A stretch of 64,000 bases of DNA from Takakia lepidozioides (Eukaryota; Streptophyta; Takakiopsida; Takakiales; Takakiaceae): the NCBI GenBank assembly GCA_030704615.1, contig CM060731.1:83492756-83556755 (forward strand). Direction: 5' to 3'. Every line of letters begins with the position of its first letter. Positions within the stretch are counted from its first letter, which is position 1. The position numbers were made by a program, and so were the translations under genes. A model generated the notes under the pieces. The model did no database searches. It was not told the DNA's origin and was given only the letters and a program-made list of their open reading frames with translations. Below are positions 1 to 11,900 of the stretch, one piece after another.

Positions 1-377
1 GGCAGATAAATAGCATAGTCCTTCCATGGAATTACCTCAAGTTATGGTCAATTCCTCCCCTTCATTAGCACGAAGGGTACTCCCTTTGTAGTAGTGCCGA
101 AACCTGATGCCAAACACAAACTTGAGATTTTTACTCCCTGCATTCACACTACAGTTGCGCAGAGTACGGAGCCATGTAGTCGCATATACACCTTCCCCAG
201 ACCTGCATTATGACTTCAAAAGCATTTTACGACTGCAAATGGCATTTCTGCCACAAATCTGTCATGACTGCGCATCCATGGGAGTCATAAAAGCCGCAAT
301 CTGTTGTAGTGAACACTGAACTGCTTTCCTGCCTTCTTCTCACTGCCAGCAATGTCTACGCCCGGGCGAATGAAATT

Positions 378-653
378 CTAAGCCCTCTTCATGTTCTTCT
401 CTGGCCAAAGACAATTCAGACCGACGACATCCTCCAACATTGTTTGCGGTGGGACCTCTTCCTCGTTAGAGTGAGGCAAGACACAATTGGCAATATAGAT
501 ATCATTCACCTCAACCCGCCACAATCCTTCAGGTATAACACGGCAGTGATATGTGTCTTTGTCATGCACACCAGTGACAATTCCACTAGTTGCCCTGTGT
601 CGTGGTAAATGAGGATCATACAGGCTGATTTTGTCCTTCAACTTAAACTGCAC
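378..653 (-). pseudogene. TNP1-like (En/Spm) C-terminal exon
   Basis: Minus-strand open frame of about 91 codons, preceded by an acceptor-like tgtgcag. The residues GIVTGVHDKDTYHCRV, VEVNDIYIANCVLP and VVGLNCLWPEKNM follow the pattern of the TNP1/En/Spm transposase domain of CACTA elements: a glycine-rich strand with a value/position statement, a hydrophobic V.V..I strand, then a final VG...WP motif. This is a remote match by eye. Exons with matching splice signals continue on the same strand at 13.6-14.5 kb. The MULE E1 insertion therefore separates this exon from the upstream part of the gene. It is probably part of a dead CACTA element; function inferred only. Confidence 0.45.
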
Positions 654-685
654 ACAGCACCCACCATAAAACCCACATCAATCAA

Positions 686-694
686 CCCATGAAG
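686..694. repeat. 9-bp target site duplication, left copy (E1)
   Basis: CCCATGAAG occurs immediately outside the left end of E1 and again at 13,314-13,322 immediately outside its right end. Nine base pairs is the usual Mutator-family duplication length, so the pair defines both element boundaries. Confidence 0.85.
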
Positions 695-880
695 GGGGGC
701 TGCTATTTCATGAGCGGCATGAGCATGAGCGGAAAAAAAAAAAGCATGAGCGGGCCAAATTGTGTCCACGGAAATAGGGTTAGGAGGCACGGAAATAGGG
801 TCATGTGGACTCGTCATAGCAATGAAATGCAACATTTTATTGCAAATTTGGTGGCAAGCCACGTCTATACAAGTGTGTCC
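695..880 (+). repeat. E1 A-type terminus
   Basis: Terminal inverted repeat core GCTATTTCATGAGC, followed by ATGAGCGG iterations, an A tract, and two copies of CACGGAAATAGGGT about 21 bp apart. The same arrangement recurs at 29,414 (rightward) and, inverted, at 40,925-41,125. Confidence 0.8.
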
Positions 881-904
881 TAACTGTCATAGCAGGAATG
901 GGAA

Positions 905-3277
905 CTACTCTCCTACACCTTCCGAGGAACTTGGCCCTCCTTCTTCCTCATCCCCCTCATCCCCCCCATCCTCCGAGCTCTGTGATGCATTGGTTGCACT
1001 ATGCCTCTCAAAAATGTCGTCCTCTCCTTGGGGGACTGTCCACCTCACCTCATGGGAATCTTCTGCCTCTTCTCCCCCACTTTCCTCAGCAGAGTCCAAC
1101 ACAAATCTACGAGCCCGACGGGTTCTAATAGCTGTTGCCTCCTCCCTCATCTTCATTTTCTTGAGGCTTGCCTCGTCTAAAATCTGCTGTACACGACTAG
1201 GTTCGGAACACCTCCTAATGGACACCGAAGCAAGCCGGGCAGCATAAGAAGGAAGGATGTAGTCCCTTTCTGGACTAGGCATGAAATCCCCCCTGGCAAA
1301 AAAAGGAGGCACGTTCCTCCTGCCCATTAACTCCGGTGTAGACGTCCCTCCTTCCGTACTTGGCATCCTACAGTAAGAACAAATCCACTTCAAGAATGTC
1401 AATACTAGCAGAAGCAGAAAGGGTTTTCAATGAAATAAGAGAGCGAAGGGAGGTGCCTCACAAAATTTGGAGGCAACTTACAATGCGACCACTCACTCGT
1501 ACACCGGGGGCTCCTCGGCCTCGATCCCAACTTGTTCCTCCCCCTGCTCCTTCTCGGATTTTTCCTCATCCTCCGAGGATGCCTCTTCCTCTTTCGGCAG
1601 ACGTTCAGCCGCTGCAAGTTCCGAGTTGTGGAGGGCAGTATCTGGCTCGAAGGCAAACACATGCCTGTCAGACAACGTCCCTGCCCACATTGAAGCACCT
1701 GAGGAACAAAGCGGGCTGTTAATAGCTTGCGGCATGCAATTGCAATCGGGCCAGGGGACAAACTGTGCACGTGAAGGCTTACCCGTGCCGCATGTGAGGT
1801 CAAGAATCCGCCCTTGGACATCCGAGCACGTCTCCATGAGGGTTTGGATGAAAGCAGGGCTCCAGGTCCGGCTGTACCGCCACGGTTTGCCTGTCTTTGT
1901 GTCCTTCGGCATACTAGAGTGGGGCACATAGTTGTAGAGGACATCGTAGGTAATAGGGTCCACAGCGGCATCAACAAGACGACCGTCGTTGCGGAATTTG
2001 AACGTAGACCCTCACTTCACAAAGCAATATGCCTCAAACACCAATGTCTGCACATCCAACAAAATAGGGATCAACTCCGGGATCTTGTTTAGATACACCA
2101 CAATATGAGGTGAATGCAATAGATTGATAACTTACACTTTGGCCCTCTATTCGCAACCCCTGTGTATTGATGCAGAACCATTTTCTGAGGAGGACCGGGG
2201 TGACACTTTTCGGTGTCCACCTTGCCACCGCATTCTCTGTGGTCTTCCCTCTTGTGGCAAGGACAGCCACACATCCACCGTCATCCAGAAGCATCCCCGC
2301 CAGCCCAAACCCGGCTTTCCAGTAGTCCTCAGTAAACCTGTTCCAGGTGGGCACACCATCCAGGCCCTCCAGCAGCTCCCCATCTGGAATGTCGAGGAGA
2401 ATCATGTCGCAAGCTCTCTCCACCTCCCCCCCCCCCCCCCCCCCCCCCCCCCCCGAGTGCTCTTGCAATCCGTGCTCACAGCCGTGAAGAATTCCATCAT
2501 GGCTTCAAAACCAGGGGTGTCTTTAGGCTCTGTATCGGCAGCCCTCTTCTTGGCTTTCCCCTTCTGCTCCGCCAGAGACTTGTTGTGTGCCACCTTCTTC
2601 GCCCTAGCAGCAAGAGCGTCAAGGAAGCTCTCATTGACGCATTGGATGATGGTTGGAGGTTCTAGCTTTGGCCTGTGCGTAAACGTTACCGCCGAATACC
2701 GCCGTGTAGGCTTGCCCTCAAATGCCAACTTCTTGGCAAAGCCAGTCCCACTCCGAACTGACTTGGGAACCCGGACGACCGGTGACTGGGTAGCAGCAAT
2801 AGCAGTCGCAGGACCTTGAACAAAGTCGTCGTCCGAGTCACTCTATTGGGTCCCCTCCTGCGCCTGCTCCGATGCCCCGATGGTTTCTGTTTTTTGGGTG
2901 TTACTGTACTCACCTGTTTCCTTGTCCTTTTCCTTTGGCCTTTACTCTTCTCATTCAATTTCTCCTGAATTCCTGCCTGAGCAAGCTCTGCCGCTTTCCT
3001 GGAGTTCGCAAGCGCTTTTGCCTCTTTTGCACCCAGCGGAGGCAGCGGAGCCCGGTTTCGTCGGGCCTCGGCATCCAGCTTCAATTGAAACTCGGATGGG
3101 TCGAGCATGCCGGGCGGAAGGTCCACATACCAAGGGCAATCACGCAAATGTTCCAGATGCCACTCCTTCACAATATCGTCAGTGTACATGGAGTCAGCCC
3201 CAGGGTTCCTCCATGCCAGGAAGAATGGTGGCTCAAAAGACAGATGATCTTTCTCCAAAAGGGAGAACTTGCAGTAC
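905..3277 (-). pseudogene. Beta-class DNA methyltransferase-like half of E1 cargo gene
   Basis: Exons read on the minus strand: 3277-2136, one starting near 2089 and ending after the motif I codons near 1789, 1698-1497, and 1367-907 with stop TAG at 907-905. Donors and acceptors fit GT-AG. The first exon has a basic lysine-rich linker, then DMILLDIPDG, which resembles the catalytic motif IV strand (usually D-P-P-Y), followed by a helix and a D-G-G-C-V-A-V-L strand. The following exons give RILDLTCGTG, intron, ASMWAG, RHVFAFEPD, i.e. an SAM-binding motif I followed by the acidic loop. Motif IV before motif I is the permuted beta order. The C-terminus is acidic (E/S/D-rich). Breaks: a C run at 2431-2454, a TGA near 2010 where E2 has an arginine codon, and a frame change near 2870. 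Domain calls are by eye. Confidence 0.6.
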
Positions 3278-3299
3278 CTGCATTCATGAAAAACACAAT

Positions 3300-3990
3300 G
3301 AGGTCCCTGAACTGCAAATTCGGCACCATTTTCCCAGGTTGGTGCGGATCTGAGTGGGCCTAGAAATGGAAAAATGGCGCCGAATTTTGGTTTTCGGTGA
3401 CTGCCACCCTAGGGACTTAGCCATCTTGGGAGCCCTGAACTGGAAATTCGGCACCATTTTTCCCGGTTTGGCCCGAAGATGGCCAAGTCCCAGAACGGCA
3501 ATAGGGCCTAGAAATGGAGGGACTTAGCCATTTTCGGAGCCCTGATTGGAAATTCGGCGCCATTTTCCCAGGTCCGGCCCGAAAATGGCTAAGTCCCACA
3601 AGGGCAATAGGGCCCAGAACTGGAAAAATGGCGCCGAATTTCCAGTTCAGGGCCAGCCACCCTAGGGACAGCCATTTTCGGAGCCCTGATTGGAAATTCG
3701 GCGCCATTTTCCCAGGTCTGGCCCGAAAATGGCTAAGTCCCACAAGGGCAATAGGGCCCAGAACTGGAAAAATGGCGCCGAATTTCCAATTCAGGGCCAG
3801 CCACCCTAGGGACTTAGCCATTTTCGGAGCCCTGACAGGAAATTCGGCGCCATTTTCCCAGGTCCGGCCCGAAAATGGCTGTCCCATATGGCCTTGACCT
3901 GGAAAAATGGCGCAAAATTTCCAGTTCAGGACAAGCCACCCTAGGGACTTAGCCATTTTCGGAGCCCTGATCTGGAAATTCGGCAAAAAA
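3300..3990. repeat. Palindrome array 1 (intronic)
   Basis: About six tandem modules of roughly 110 bp on alternating strands, each with a dyad of the form GGAAAAATGGCGCC joined to GAATTTCC. Spacers resemble CCACCCTAGGGACTTAGCC and GGCCCGAAAATGGC. The array lies in an intron of the cargo gene, between its middle and methyltransferase exons. E2 has the equivalent array at 32.0-32.74 kb. Confidence 0.85.
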
Positions 3991-5124
3991 TGCAAGGACT
4001 GTAAGGAAGGCATCGCGTATGTACTTGTACAGAAGGCGCATTGCTGCTTTGTCCGCGTTCGGCTAGTCGGTGAACTCGTGGCTCCGGCGGGCATGTGGTA
4101 TCTCCCGAAAGAATAGGTCAGTTTTGTAGAGCATAAAGTACCTCGTCACATAGTCGCGTAGGCTCTCTACTGCAGGAGAAATCTCCATCTTGAACTAATG
4201 TGCTTGTATGTCCAGCTGCTCTTGCGCATTCGTCGTCACCTGTGGAGATTCTCCATCAGATCCCATTGCTGAAAAAATACAATGAATCCACCCCCTACAA
4301 GAGTAGAAGCGCCAAACGAAAGCGTGGGGAAGTACCTGAAACCACCATGTCATGCGGTTCATCCACATGTCGAATGTGGGGACAGACAGTTTGTCCGGTT
4401 TGGGGAAGCTCCACATGTCCCTTGTACTTTGGGAACCATTCCAGATTTGGAGCCACCGGGTCTGTCCAACCACCCAGCATATTCGTAAGCGCCAAACACC
4501 ACAAAAACGAGTTGTTGCCACCACAATTTGGTTAAGAATGTATCACCTTTTCTGCACCATCCACACAGGATGTGGCTAGACGATGGAGCTTCTCCAATGT
4601 CATCGTGGGCTTCAGAGCGCGGGAGTAGTGCTTCCCCACCTCCACCAGAAAGTCGGCACCAAAGGCGGGATCAGCTATGGCCACGTACTTTACCATCCGC
4701 GACTTGTACTTTATGCGGGCCCTCACCTCCGCAGCTTTGAGATACGATTCGAGTGCCGGGAGGGTTAGATTCTTCTCCTCTGACTCCATGTAGAACCTCC
4801 GCGCATGTGCCATATCCTGCTGAATTTTCGTCTGTCAAGAATGCGCACATAAGATTAGAGATCCTGCTCAACACTTTTTCTTCTATTGGGGGAGGAGAGA
4901 CAGATTAGCTCAACAAAATAGTCAGGAGCTTTACCCGAAGTATGTAGTCCACCATGGCATCCATGCTCAGCCTATACCAGGTTTTGTCTGCCTTTACCTC
5001 CGACTTGCGCAGGAGGTCGGCACTGAGCGAATTGGCAAACTCTTGTACCCCCTGCTTCCCGACATCCTTCACTCGGAAGAGCATATGGGACAAGTTGGTG
5101 GCAATGAAGGCATTCTCAGTCACC
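3990..5124 (-). CDS. Cargo gene E1, middle exons
   Basis: Exons supported by GT-AG signals: 5124-4935, 4831-4547 and 4461-4336. A further coding stretch lies from about 4270 to 4000. The protein contains alternating charged and hydrophobic helices, including RMVKYVAIADPAFG, EVGKHYSRALKP, EKLHRLAT and TRWLQIWNGSQSTRDMWSF. I recognise no named domain. The same order of motifs occurs in the diverged gene at 54.9-55.7 kb (ADSSFGPFLLEI, EKLHRLST, VKWLQIWNSDPTVRD), with the intron after the conserved glutamine at the same place. The stretch is therefore protein-coding rather than chance. The last exon has in-frame stops in E1 (after QAH and after EFTD) where E2 has glutamine codons, so E1 is damaged here. 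Confidence 0.6.
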
Positions 5125-5243
5125 CTGCAATGCCACATTTCCATCAAACAATTCTGAAATGGGAATTTACAACAAATATGAGGATTCGCAATGAAATGAC
5201 TTACAATCGGATGGGTCCAAAAGCAAGAGGCGTTGTAACTTAC

Positions 5244-7150
5244 GAGTTGATGTCCGCCATTGCAACTTTGAGAAGACTGCGATCTTTGGGCCCCGTAACC
5301 TTTAGCACAACACACTCCACGGCGAAATGCCAATCGAGGTCGTTGGGGTGGGCTTCGGCTATGTGCTCCATCCATGCCAGGAGGCGATGATTGCCGTCCC
5401 ACACGTAAAACATCTTCCCGGACAAGTGCTGGAAAAGAGGATCAGTAACAATCGATCTCTCGAACTCCTCATTTCGCGTTTGCCAATGGGGACCCCATTT
5501 GTCCACCTCATCGGAAGTGTGGGCACGGGAAGCTCCGTGGTCGTTCTCAATGGAAACATAAAACGCGGCAGACCCCATTCGATATCCATCCCGGAAAGAG
5601 AATTTCAGCTTGTCGATATCGCCTGGGAGGGCAGGTCTCACCACCTGCAAAGACACCAAGCGGCAAAGGGGAATTCGATGCTTGGCCGGGTACACCATGC
5701 CCCCCAGCACCCTGCCAATGTTGCTGTGGGTTGCCTCCAACATCTTGGCAGCGGCCAACTTCATATCCGCCTCGGACATGACGTCTGTTGCAGAGGGGTT
5801 CTCCGGCAGCCCACCAGGACCGCCAAATCCAGCCTGTATGCTGCGGGTTTGGGGCCTGGGGATTTCTGGGAGGATGTCATCCTGGTCAGAAAGCTCGGTG
5901 TCGTCCTCCTCAACATGGTCAACCACCGGCGAAACCACCTCGAGCACTCTCCCTGTCTCTACTGCCATCTCCCCGGCTTCACCTCGAACTTGCACAATCC
6001 GTGCTCTTTGTGGTGTTCTTTCCTCTCCTCCACTCTCCACCGTATGGGTAATTGCGGGGGCTGCTCTTGTCCGCGATGGTGTAACCGGTGTGTTACTGCC
6101 TCTTTGTGGTGTCTTGGAGGGATCCACCGTCTCTGTGCGTCCCTTGCTTACATTGGCATCTGTCATTTGGGCACCCTTGGCCTCTTCAGTGGCCTTTTCT
6201 CTTTCCTCCTGGCTAGCCTTCTGTCTCGCCTGTTCTTTTGCCCTCTCTTTTGCCCTCTCACGGGCTTTCTGTTTCTTACTAGGGCTAACAGCAGGGGAAC
6301 CCTCCAAGACGACCACCTTTGATTGAGGAGAAGGAACACCCTCGCGCGCACTGCTCACTCCCCCCTCCGCAGCCCGTGACGGCTCTCTAGCCGGGGATTG
6401 CATGTGCTTAGCTTTCTTCTTCTTCTTTGCGTGGGCGGGCCCTACTGCATGTGCATCAACAACCTCCATTGCCGGATCTGCTGTCCTCACGTCCTCACGC
6501 CCTTCACCTGCCATGCCGCCTGCACCAACCTCCCCAATGCCTATTATGTCGTACCCTCGCTGCAGGTCCTCCCGTCCACCAACAAAAGGTTGAAGTTTGT
6601 CCTCTCGCCCCAAGTTGGGCGATTCAAACATGCGATGAGTTGGAGCGGTCGATGATACCACCAGCGTGCCGGGCTCGTCGTCACTCTGTCATTCCCAAAA
6701 TCGTCAGAACCAACATCGGTGCCAAAACCAGCATCGCAACGAGCAGCGCAACCACCATAGCAACAATCGTGGAACAACAATGAAAACAAAACAAAGTTTA
6801 GGAAGTACGGAGTGCCATGGAACAACAATGAAAACAAATCCAACCAATGCCTAAGAATGACATGCTTCCAGCGATGCCAGGATGAAGATGCAAAAACAAA
6901 GCGAAACAACAAAGCGAAAGCGAAAGCAAAAACGAAAGCAAAAACGAACAAAGCGAAAGCAGAAGTGGCTTGCCTGAGAGTACTCGACTTCAGTTGGTGT
7001 GGGTTGTGAGCAAGACACTGGAATCTCCTGCTGGAGCTTAAGTTTGGCCATGCGAGAGATTGGCCGTCGTCCGTAGTACAAAGCTTTCAACTTCCGCCGC
7101 GGTCTGGATGTGAGGTCTCTCTCAGGAGAGCCACGCACTTCAGGCGGCAT
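5244..7150 (-). CDS. ParB-like N-terminal half of E1 cargo gene
   Basis: Exon 1 starts at the ATG at 7150-7148 and is rich in basic residues (RPRRKLKALYYGRR). Its donor, near 6990, appears to be GC rather than GT. Exon 2 runs 6689-5244 and is open throughout. Exon 2 starts with a long low-complexity Glu/Lys/Ala region. Then, about 315-460 residues in, comes a ParB/sulfiredoxin-like fold: IPLCRLVSLQVVRP, DKLKFSFRDGYRMG, AFYVSI, then VWDGNHRLLAWMEHI and WHFAVECVVLKV. DGNHR corresponds to the GERR/DGNNR motif of this superfamily. No helix-turn-helix is visible. Bacterial and phage proteins combine ParB-like and DNA methyltransferase domains, and the downstream exons here encode a methyltransferase-like region. 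Assignment is by motif, without a search. Confidence 0.6.
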
Positions 7151-8948
7151 AAGTCCCTGCCAAAATGGAAAAAGATCTCAGTTTTTTGGGGTACATGCCT
7201 CGAATAGAAGTTAATCCAAGATTAGCATCAGATTTAGGGTATGTATCGAGGAAGCCAGGTGTCGCCAGCCCAAATAAAAACGGACGGCGGTGGACATTTA
7301 ATGCCCATCCGCCAGGTACGGCGGCGCGCAAAATTTCCGTCATGCAGGTAATTCGGAGAGCAGCAGGATGGAAATTCAGCGCTGAATTTCCATCGTGCCA
7401 GGTAGGGCGTCACGCGGAATTTCCGTCACGCAGGTAATTCGGAGTCGGATGGATGGAAATCCGGCGCCGGATTTCCATCTTGCCAGGTAGGGCGGCGCGC
7501 GAAATTTCCGCCACGCAGGTAATTCGGAGCCGGATGGATGGAAATCCGGCGCCGAAATTCCATCCGGCAGGTAGGGCGGCGCGCAAAATTTGCGTCATGC
7601 AGGTAATTCGGTTAGGATCAGGATAAAAATTCGGCGCCGAATTTCCATCCTGCAGGTAATTCCAAGCCCGTATGGATGGAAATTCGGCGCCGAATTTCCA
7701 TTCTCCAGGTAAGTCGAAGCGCCGAATTACCTTCCTGTAGGTAATTCTGAGCGTGGCCGCTTGGTTTTTCGAAGAAAAACAAAGTAAACTGTTAGTTTTT
7801 TTTGCTGAAGTCCACTTTTAGACACGTTTTTCATGGAATCCTTGACTGCTAGAGGGAAATCCGAACGGCCTCGGACGGAAATTCGGCGCCGTTTTTCCAT
7901 CCTGGGAGGTTTTTATATCGTCCAGTTTTGGGCCTCACCACCCGACCGGACTTCCTTTGAGGGGGCCCGGATGGAAATTCGGCGGCGAATTTCCATCCGG
8001 AGGATGGTCTCTGTCGAACAGGTGCCGGCCTCTACGCCCGAGGCGACTTCGTCCGGGCGTCACCTGTTGGATATTCGGTGCCGAATTTCCGTCCAGGGGT
8101 TGAAATGTGACGGCCAGGTGCCGGCCTCTCCCCCCTCCCCGACTGCATCGGAACGGCCCCGGATGGAAATTCGGTGCCGTTTTCCCATCTGGGGAGGTTT
8201 TTATTTCGGCCAGTTTTCGGCCTGCCCCCCCGACATGACTTCGTTTGGGGGGGCCCGGATGGAAATTCGGCGCCAAATCTCCATCCAAGGGATGCTCTCT
8301 GTCCCGAGGCGACTTCATCCGGGCTTCCACTGTTGGATATTCGGTGCCGAATTTCCGTCCGGGGGTTGTAATGTGAAGGCCCGGTGTCGGCCTTTCCCCC
8401 GAGCCGACTGCATCCGAACGGCCTCGGATGGAAATTCAGCGCCGTTTTTCCATCCGGGGAGGTTTTTATGTCGGCTAGTTTTCGGCCTGACCCCCCGACA
8501 CGACTTCCTTTGGGGGGATCCGAATGGAAATTCGGCGCTGAATTTCCATCCGGGGGTTGTTCTCTGTCGGACAAGTTCCGGCCTCTGTGCCCGAGGCGAC
8601 TTCATACGTGCGGCCCCTGCTGGATATTCGGTGCCGAATTTTCATCCGGGGGTAGTAATGTGACGGCACGGTGCCGGCTTCTCCCCTTCAGCCGACATCA
8701 TCCGGACAGCCCCCCACTTTATGACTGCATACCGTTGGCAGTTATTGCGCAAAGACCAGGGGCCGCATTCCTGAGACAAGGTTCATTATTACTCTGACTG
8801 TGGATTTTTGAGATAGTTGGCTCCCTGGATTTGGATCAGGCTTCGTCGCTCGGACAAATCGGCACCGCATTCCTTCCCATCGCTGCATCCCCTTCTACCA
8901 GGGAGCTTGCCCGCACGCCATCCTGGCAGTCTTGTGTGCACATCTCCC
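7151..8948. promoter_or_regulatory. Divergent promoter interval with palindrome array 2
   Basis: The interval separates the start of the cargo gene (minus) from the start of the transposase gene (plus), so both promoters should lie here. From about 7330 to 8700 it is filled with dyads of the form GAAATTCGGCGCCGAATTTC, often extended by GGATG on both sides. The first part alternates dyads with GCAGGTAATTCGGA-type spacers; the second has units of roughly 270-300 bp. Long open frames here are by-products of the repeat and not genes. The T-rich stretch at 7765-7805 and a conserved T/G-rich stretch at 8710-8940 are the only non-palindromic parts. Confidence 0.7.
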
Positions 8949-11900
8949 ATGGCGGAAAACCCGAGCGCTACAGTGTACTGCCCTCCTCACGAGCATATAG
9001 CTTCATTTCCGTGCAGAGGGGACATCTGCCGGGTGATGGAGAAATATCTGTGCGTTCGATACCACCTGAAACCGGGGTCGGTTTTTTTTAAGGAGGAAAT
9101 GAAGGACTCAAACGGCGTTGTTGTCGAGAGTATTGTTGTTCTCCACGATGATTTCGGCGATGGCAGGGAATGGCGAGTTCCACCATCGGACAGCGTCATA
9201 TACAGGGTTGTCGGGGACTTCATTTGCCCGCCAAATGCACCTTCTATCCTGCCGCCTTCCACGAAACAATCCGCGAATCAGAGAGTGGCTACCTCAAAGA
9301 GAGAAGTCCGCAACGAAGTAAATCCAGAGCCGAACCCATCCATGAAGACGAGCGAGAACCGGGTTGTTCACAACCTGTCCGACTCAGACGAGGTCATGGA
9401 AGTTCCGAGGTCGTCCTAGAGATCAGGCAAGTCCTCAATGGACGTCAGTGGACGAGGGAGTCATATTCCCAGCACGAGCACCGCAGTTCGATCTATTCTT
9501 GAAATTCTCCAAGGGCTTCACATGGAGGGACACCGCTCAGAGCTGGCCGGGCTGGACTACAGCAAGTTTGTTTGCAATTAAATCGGTTACATGCCTTCCC
9601 GCAGACGGTAATATGTTCTTTGAGTTCCCTCCTCGGATGGACTACTCGGGGCGTCCGGAATATTGACAGATATGGATAGAAAACATGATGGTCATCCTTG
9701 GTGCGTCACCAAAACCACCAGCATGAAGATGCTCGATGGTGTGCGGGTGCGCTACGTTGTTTGTGCGGGCGCGTTGCGGTGTTTCTCCCCAACTTGCTTC
9801 CATTTTAAATCCAGAGGTCACAGGAACGAGACCGATTGGACAGGCACAGCTCATCAACCATTTCGAGCTCAGGAGAAGGTTCCGAACTCCACATTTAAGT
9901 GTGCACATTGCAAAGAACCACCACATTGCATGTATGTTTGTAATGCCAAGCAGTTCTACGTGTTGCACCGTTTCCCTGACCTCACCCGAGCTTGCATACA
10001 CGTTGGTTCCCATTGTCACAAATTGGCGAGGGGGAACTCGCGGGAGGCTGCCCACGAGGCAGAGCAGCTCGTTCAGGAGGAGGTTAAGTTGAGACCGGGT
10101 GCCAAACCCAAACAGATACAGCTCCAAGCTGCCCATAAGATGGCATTGGCCAGAATTATGTCGGAAGACGGCTCCGATAGAGTTCCTCTCGATGAGAAGG
10201 AAATGGAGGCATTGCTGGAGTCGGTGTCCCACGTATGTTCACCGAATGTCCAAAACCACATTGTCTCATGCAAACAGAAAATTGGGCGTGGTTCGGATAT
10301 GCACTCCATTCTGGAGGTGAAGCGACGATGTGGATATGACTACATTCATGGAAGTAGGTTTCCAGGACAAGGGATTGAGGCAGATCGTTGTTTCGTATTC
10401 AAAATGTCCACGTGTGGACCTGGCAGCGGCATCGAACTGGTCGATAGGATGACGAGTGGGGACTTGTCAAACAGTTGGGTCATGTTCGACCATATCAAGC
10501 GAATTACAAATCACCAGTGGGTGACAATGGGTGCACATGTCTACGACACCCACTGCAGGATGCTAATGACAATTGCTATTTGTGAGATGAAAGGAGAGGA
10601 CACACAATCGGAGATGCTTCTTTGGCAGGGAATAAACGAGCAGATGGCCAAGGCGGGATTGCCCCCCTCCCAATTTCCATGGTTTCATGGCGGACAACGC
10701 ACAAGCAAATTGGGCTACCATCCGAAGGGTGTACAGGCAAGACCCCAATGTTCCCATGGAAGGCAAGGAGAGATCTTGTGGGTTCCATTTTCTGCAGAGC
10801 CTTTCGCAGTACACAACCAGGCTCGTGGCGCCAGATTTCAGAGAGGAGCACCGTTCCATGTGTCTTGCGTGGAAGCGCGCTCCCACCTTGGATGATGCAG
10901 AGACACAGTTTGCATGTATACGGGCTTGGTGGACATCGTCAGGTGCTGTAAGGAAATCAGACGAGGGAGCAATGGTCAGTTGGCTAGCATGGTGGCATTA
11001 TCGTTTCCTCCAGTTCGGCGACTATATGCGGGAGGTGAGTTGTACGAATTCGCTTCCCGTTGAATATTACTCTTGGCATTATTTGTAACTTGCTTGTAAC
11101 CTCAACATGTGCTTGTGCAGGAAATGTGTCACGACTCCGACACCGACATGCCCGCGACAATCATGGCCGAATCAGTGCATTCTTCCTGGCGTGCCTCCTT
11201 TGCGGCGCATCTGGTGGACATCCTCACTGCCACAACGGAGGACATTGTCAGGTCAATTATGCAGCAATGCAGGTACAACGAGTTCTTGAAAGGGAAACAG
11301 TGGGGCTTGGGGCCGGACAGGCAGGAAATGCTGATGCGGACTGCCTCCAGATCAAAGAATCCTTGGAAGTGGGCGGCGGCCTTGCGAGAGGGCCTTCGGG
11401 ACACGCCATTGCTTCGAAGAGGCCAACATTTGGAAGGAGATGTTCATACCCGTCCAGTGAGATGAAGACTTGACGAGGCACCTGGCGGGGAAGAGGATTC
11501 ATGGCGAGCTGACAAGAATATTCACACGCTCCCTTGTGGTCCCGTGATGTTGCCCAAGGAGGTCTCGTCGAGCACCGCAAGTCCTGCACGTTCAAGATCG
11601 CCATCTCCTTTGAGCACAGGGCACGTGCCCGAGGAACATAACGAGCCATCTGTGGTAACGCAGTACAACATACCCATTGTGGAGACAAGAGTGTCGGAGT
11701 CACAGTGGATAATTGCAAGGACATTGCCGGCATTTCAAGGGAAGTGCTGCGCCATTCGGGTGGATACGAGAGCACGCTGTGGTGAGATGATTCGGAGGAA
11801 CCCACACGGTGCTGTACCTGCACCTTGTTTCAGCGGCAGATTTTTGACTCCCACATTTGCTCACGCCACAACGCAGACGTTTTGGTTCTGTAGGCACGAC

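Noticed and set aside
92-103. CACTACTACAAAGGG-like terminus on the minus strand
   Set aside because: Its orientation would place the element body to the left of the window edge, so it cannot belong to the TNP1-like gene on its right. There is too little sequence to support it.
7330-8700. CRISPR-like regular repeats
   Set aside because: Repeats are palindromic, variable in length and spacing and occur on both strands inside a plant transposon. There are no cas genes, and the setting is eukaryotic.
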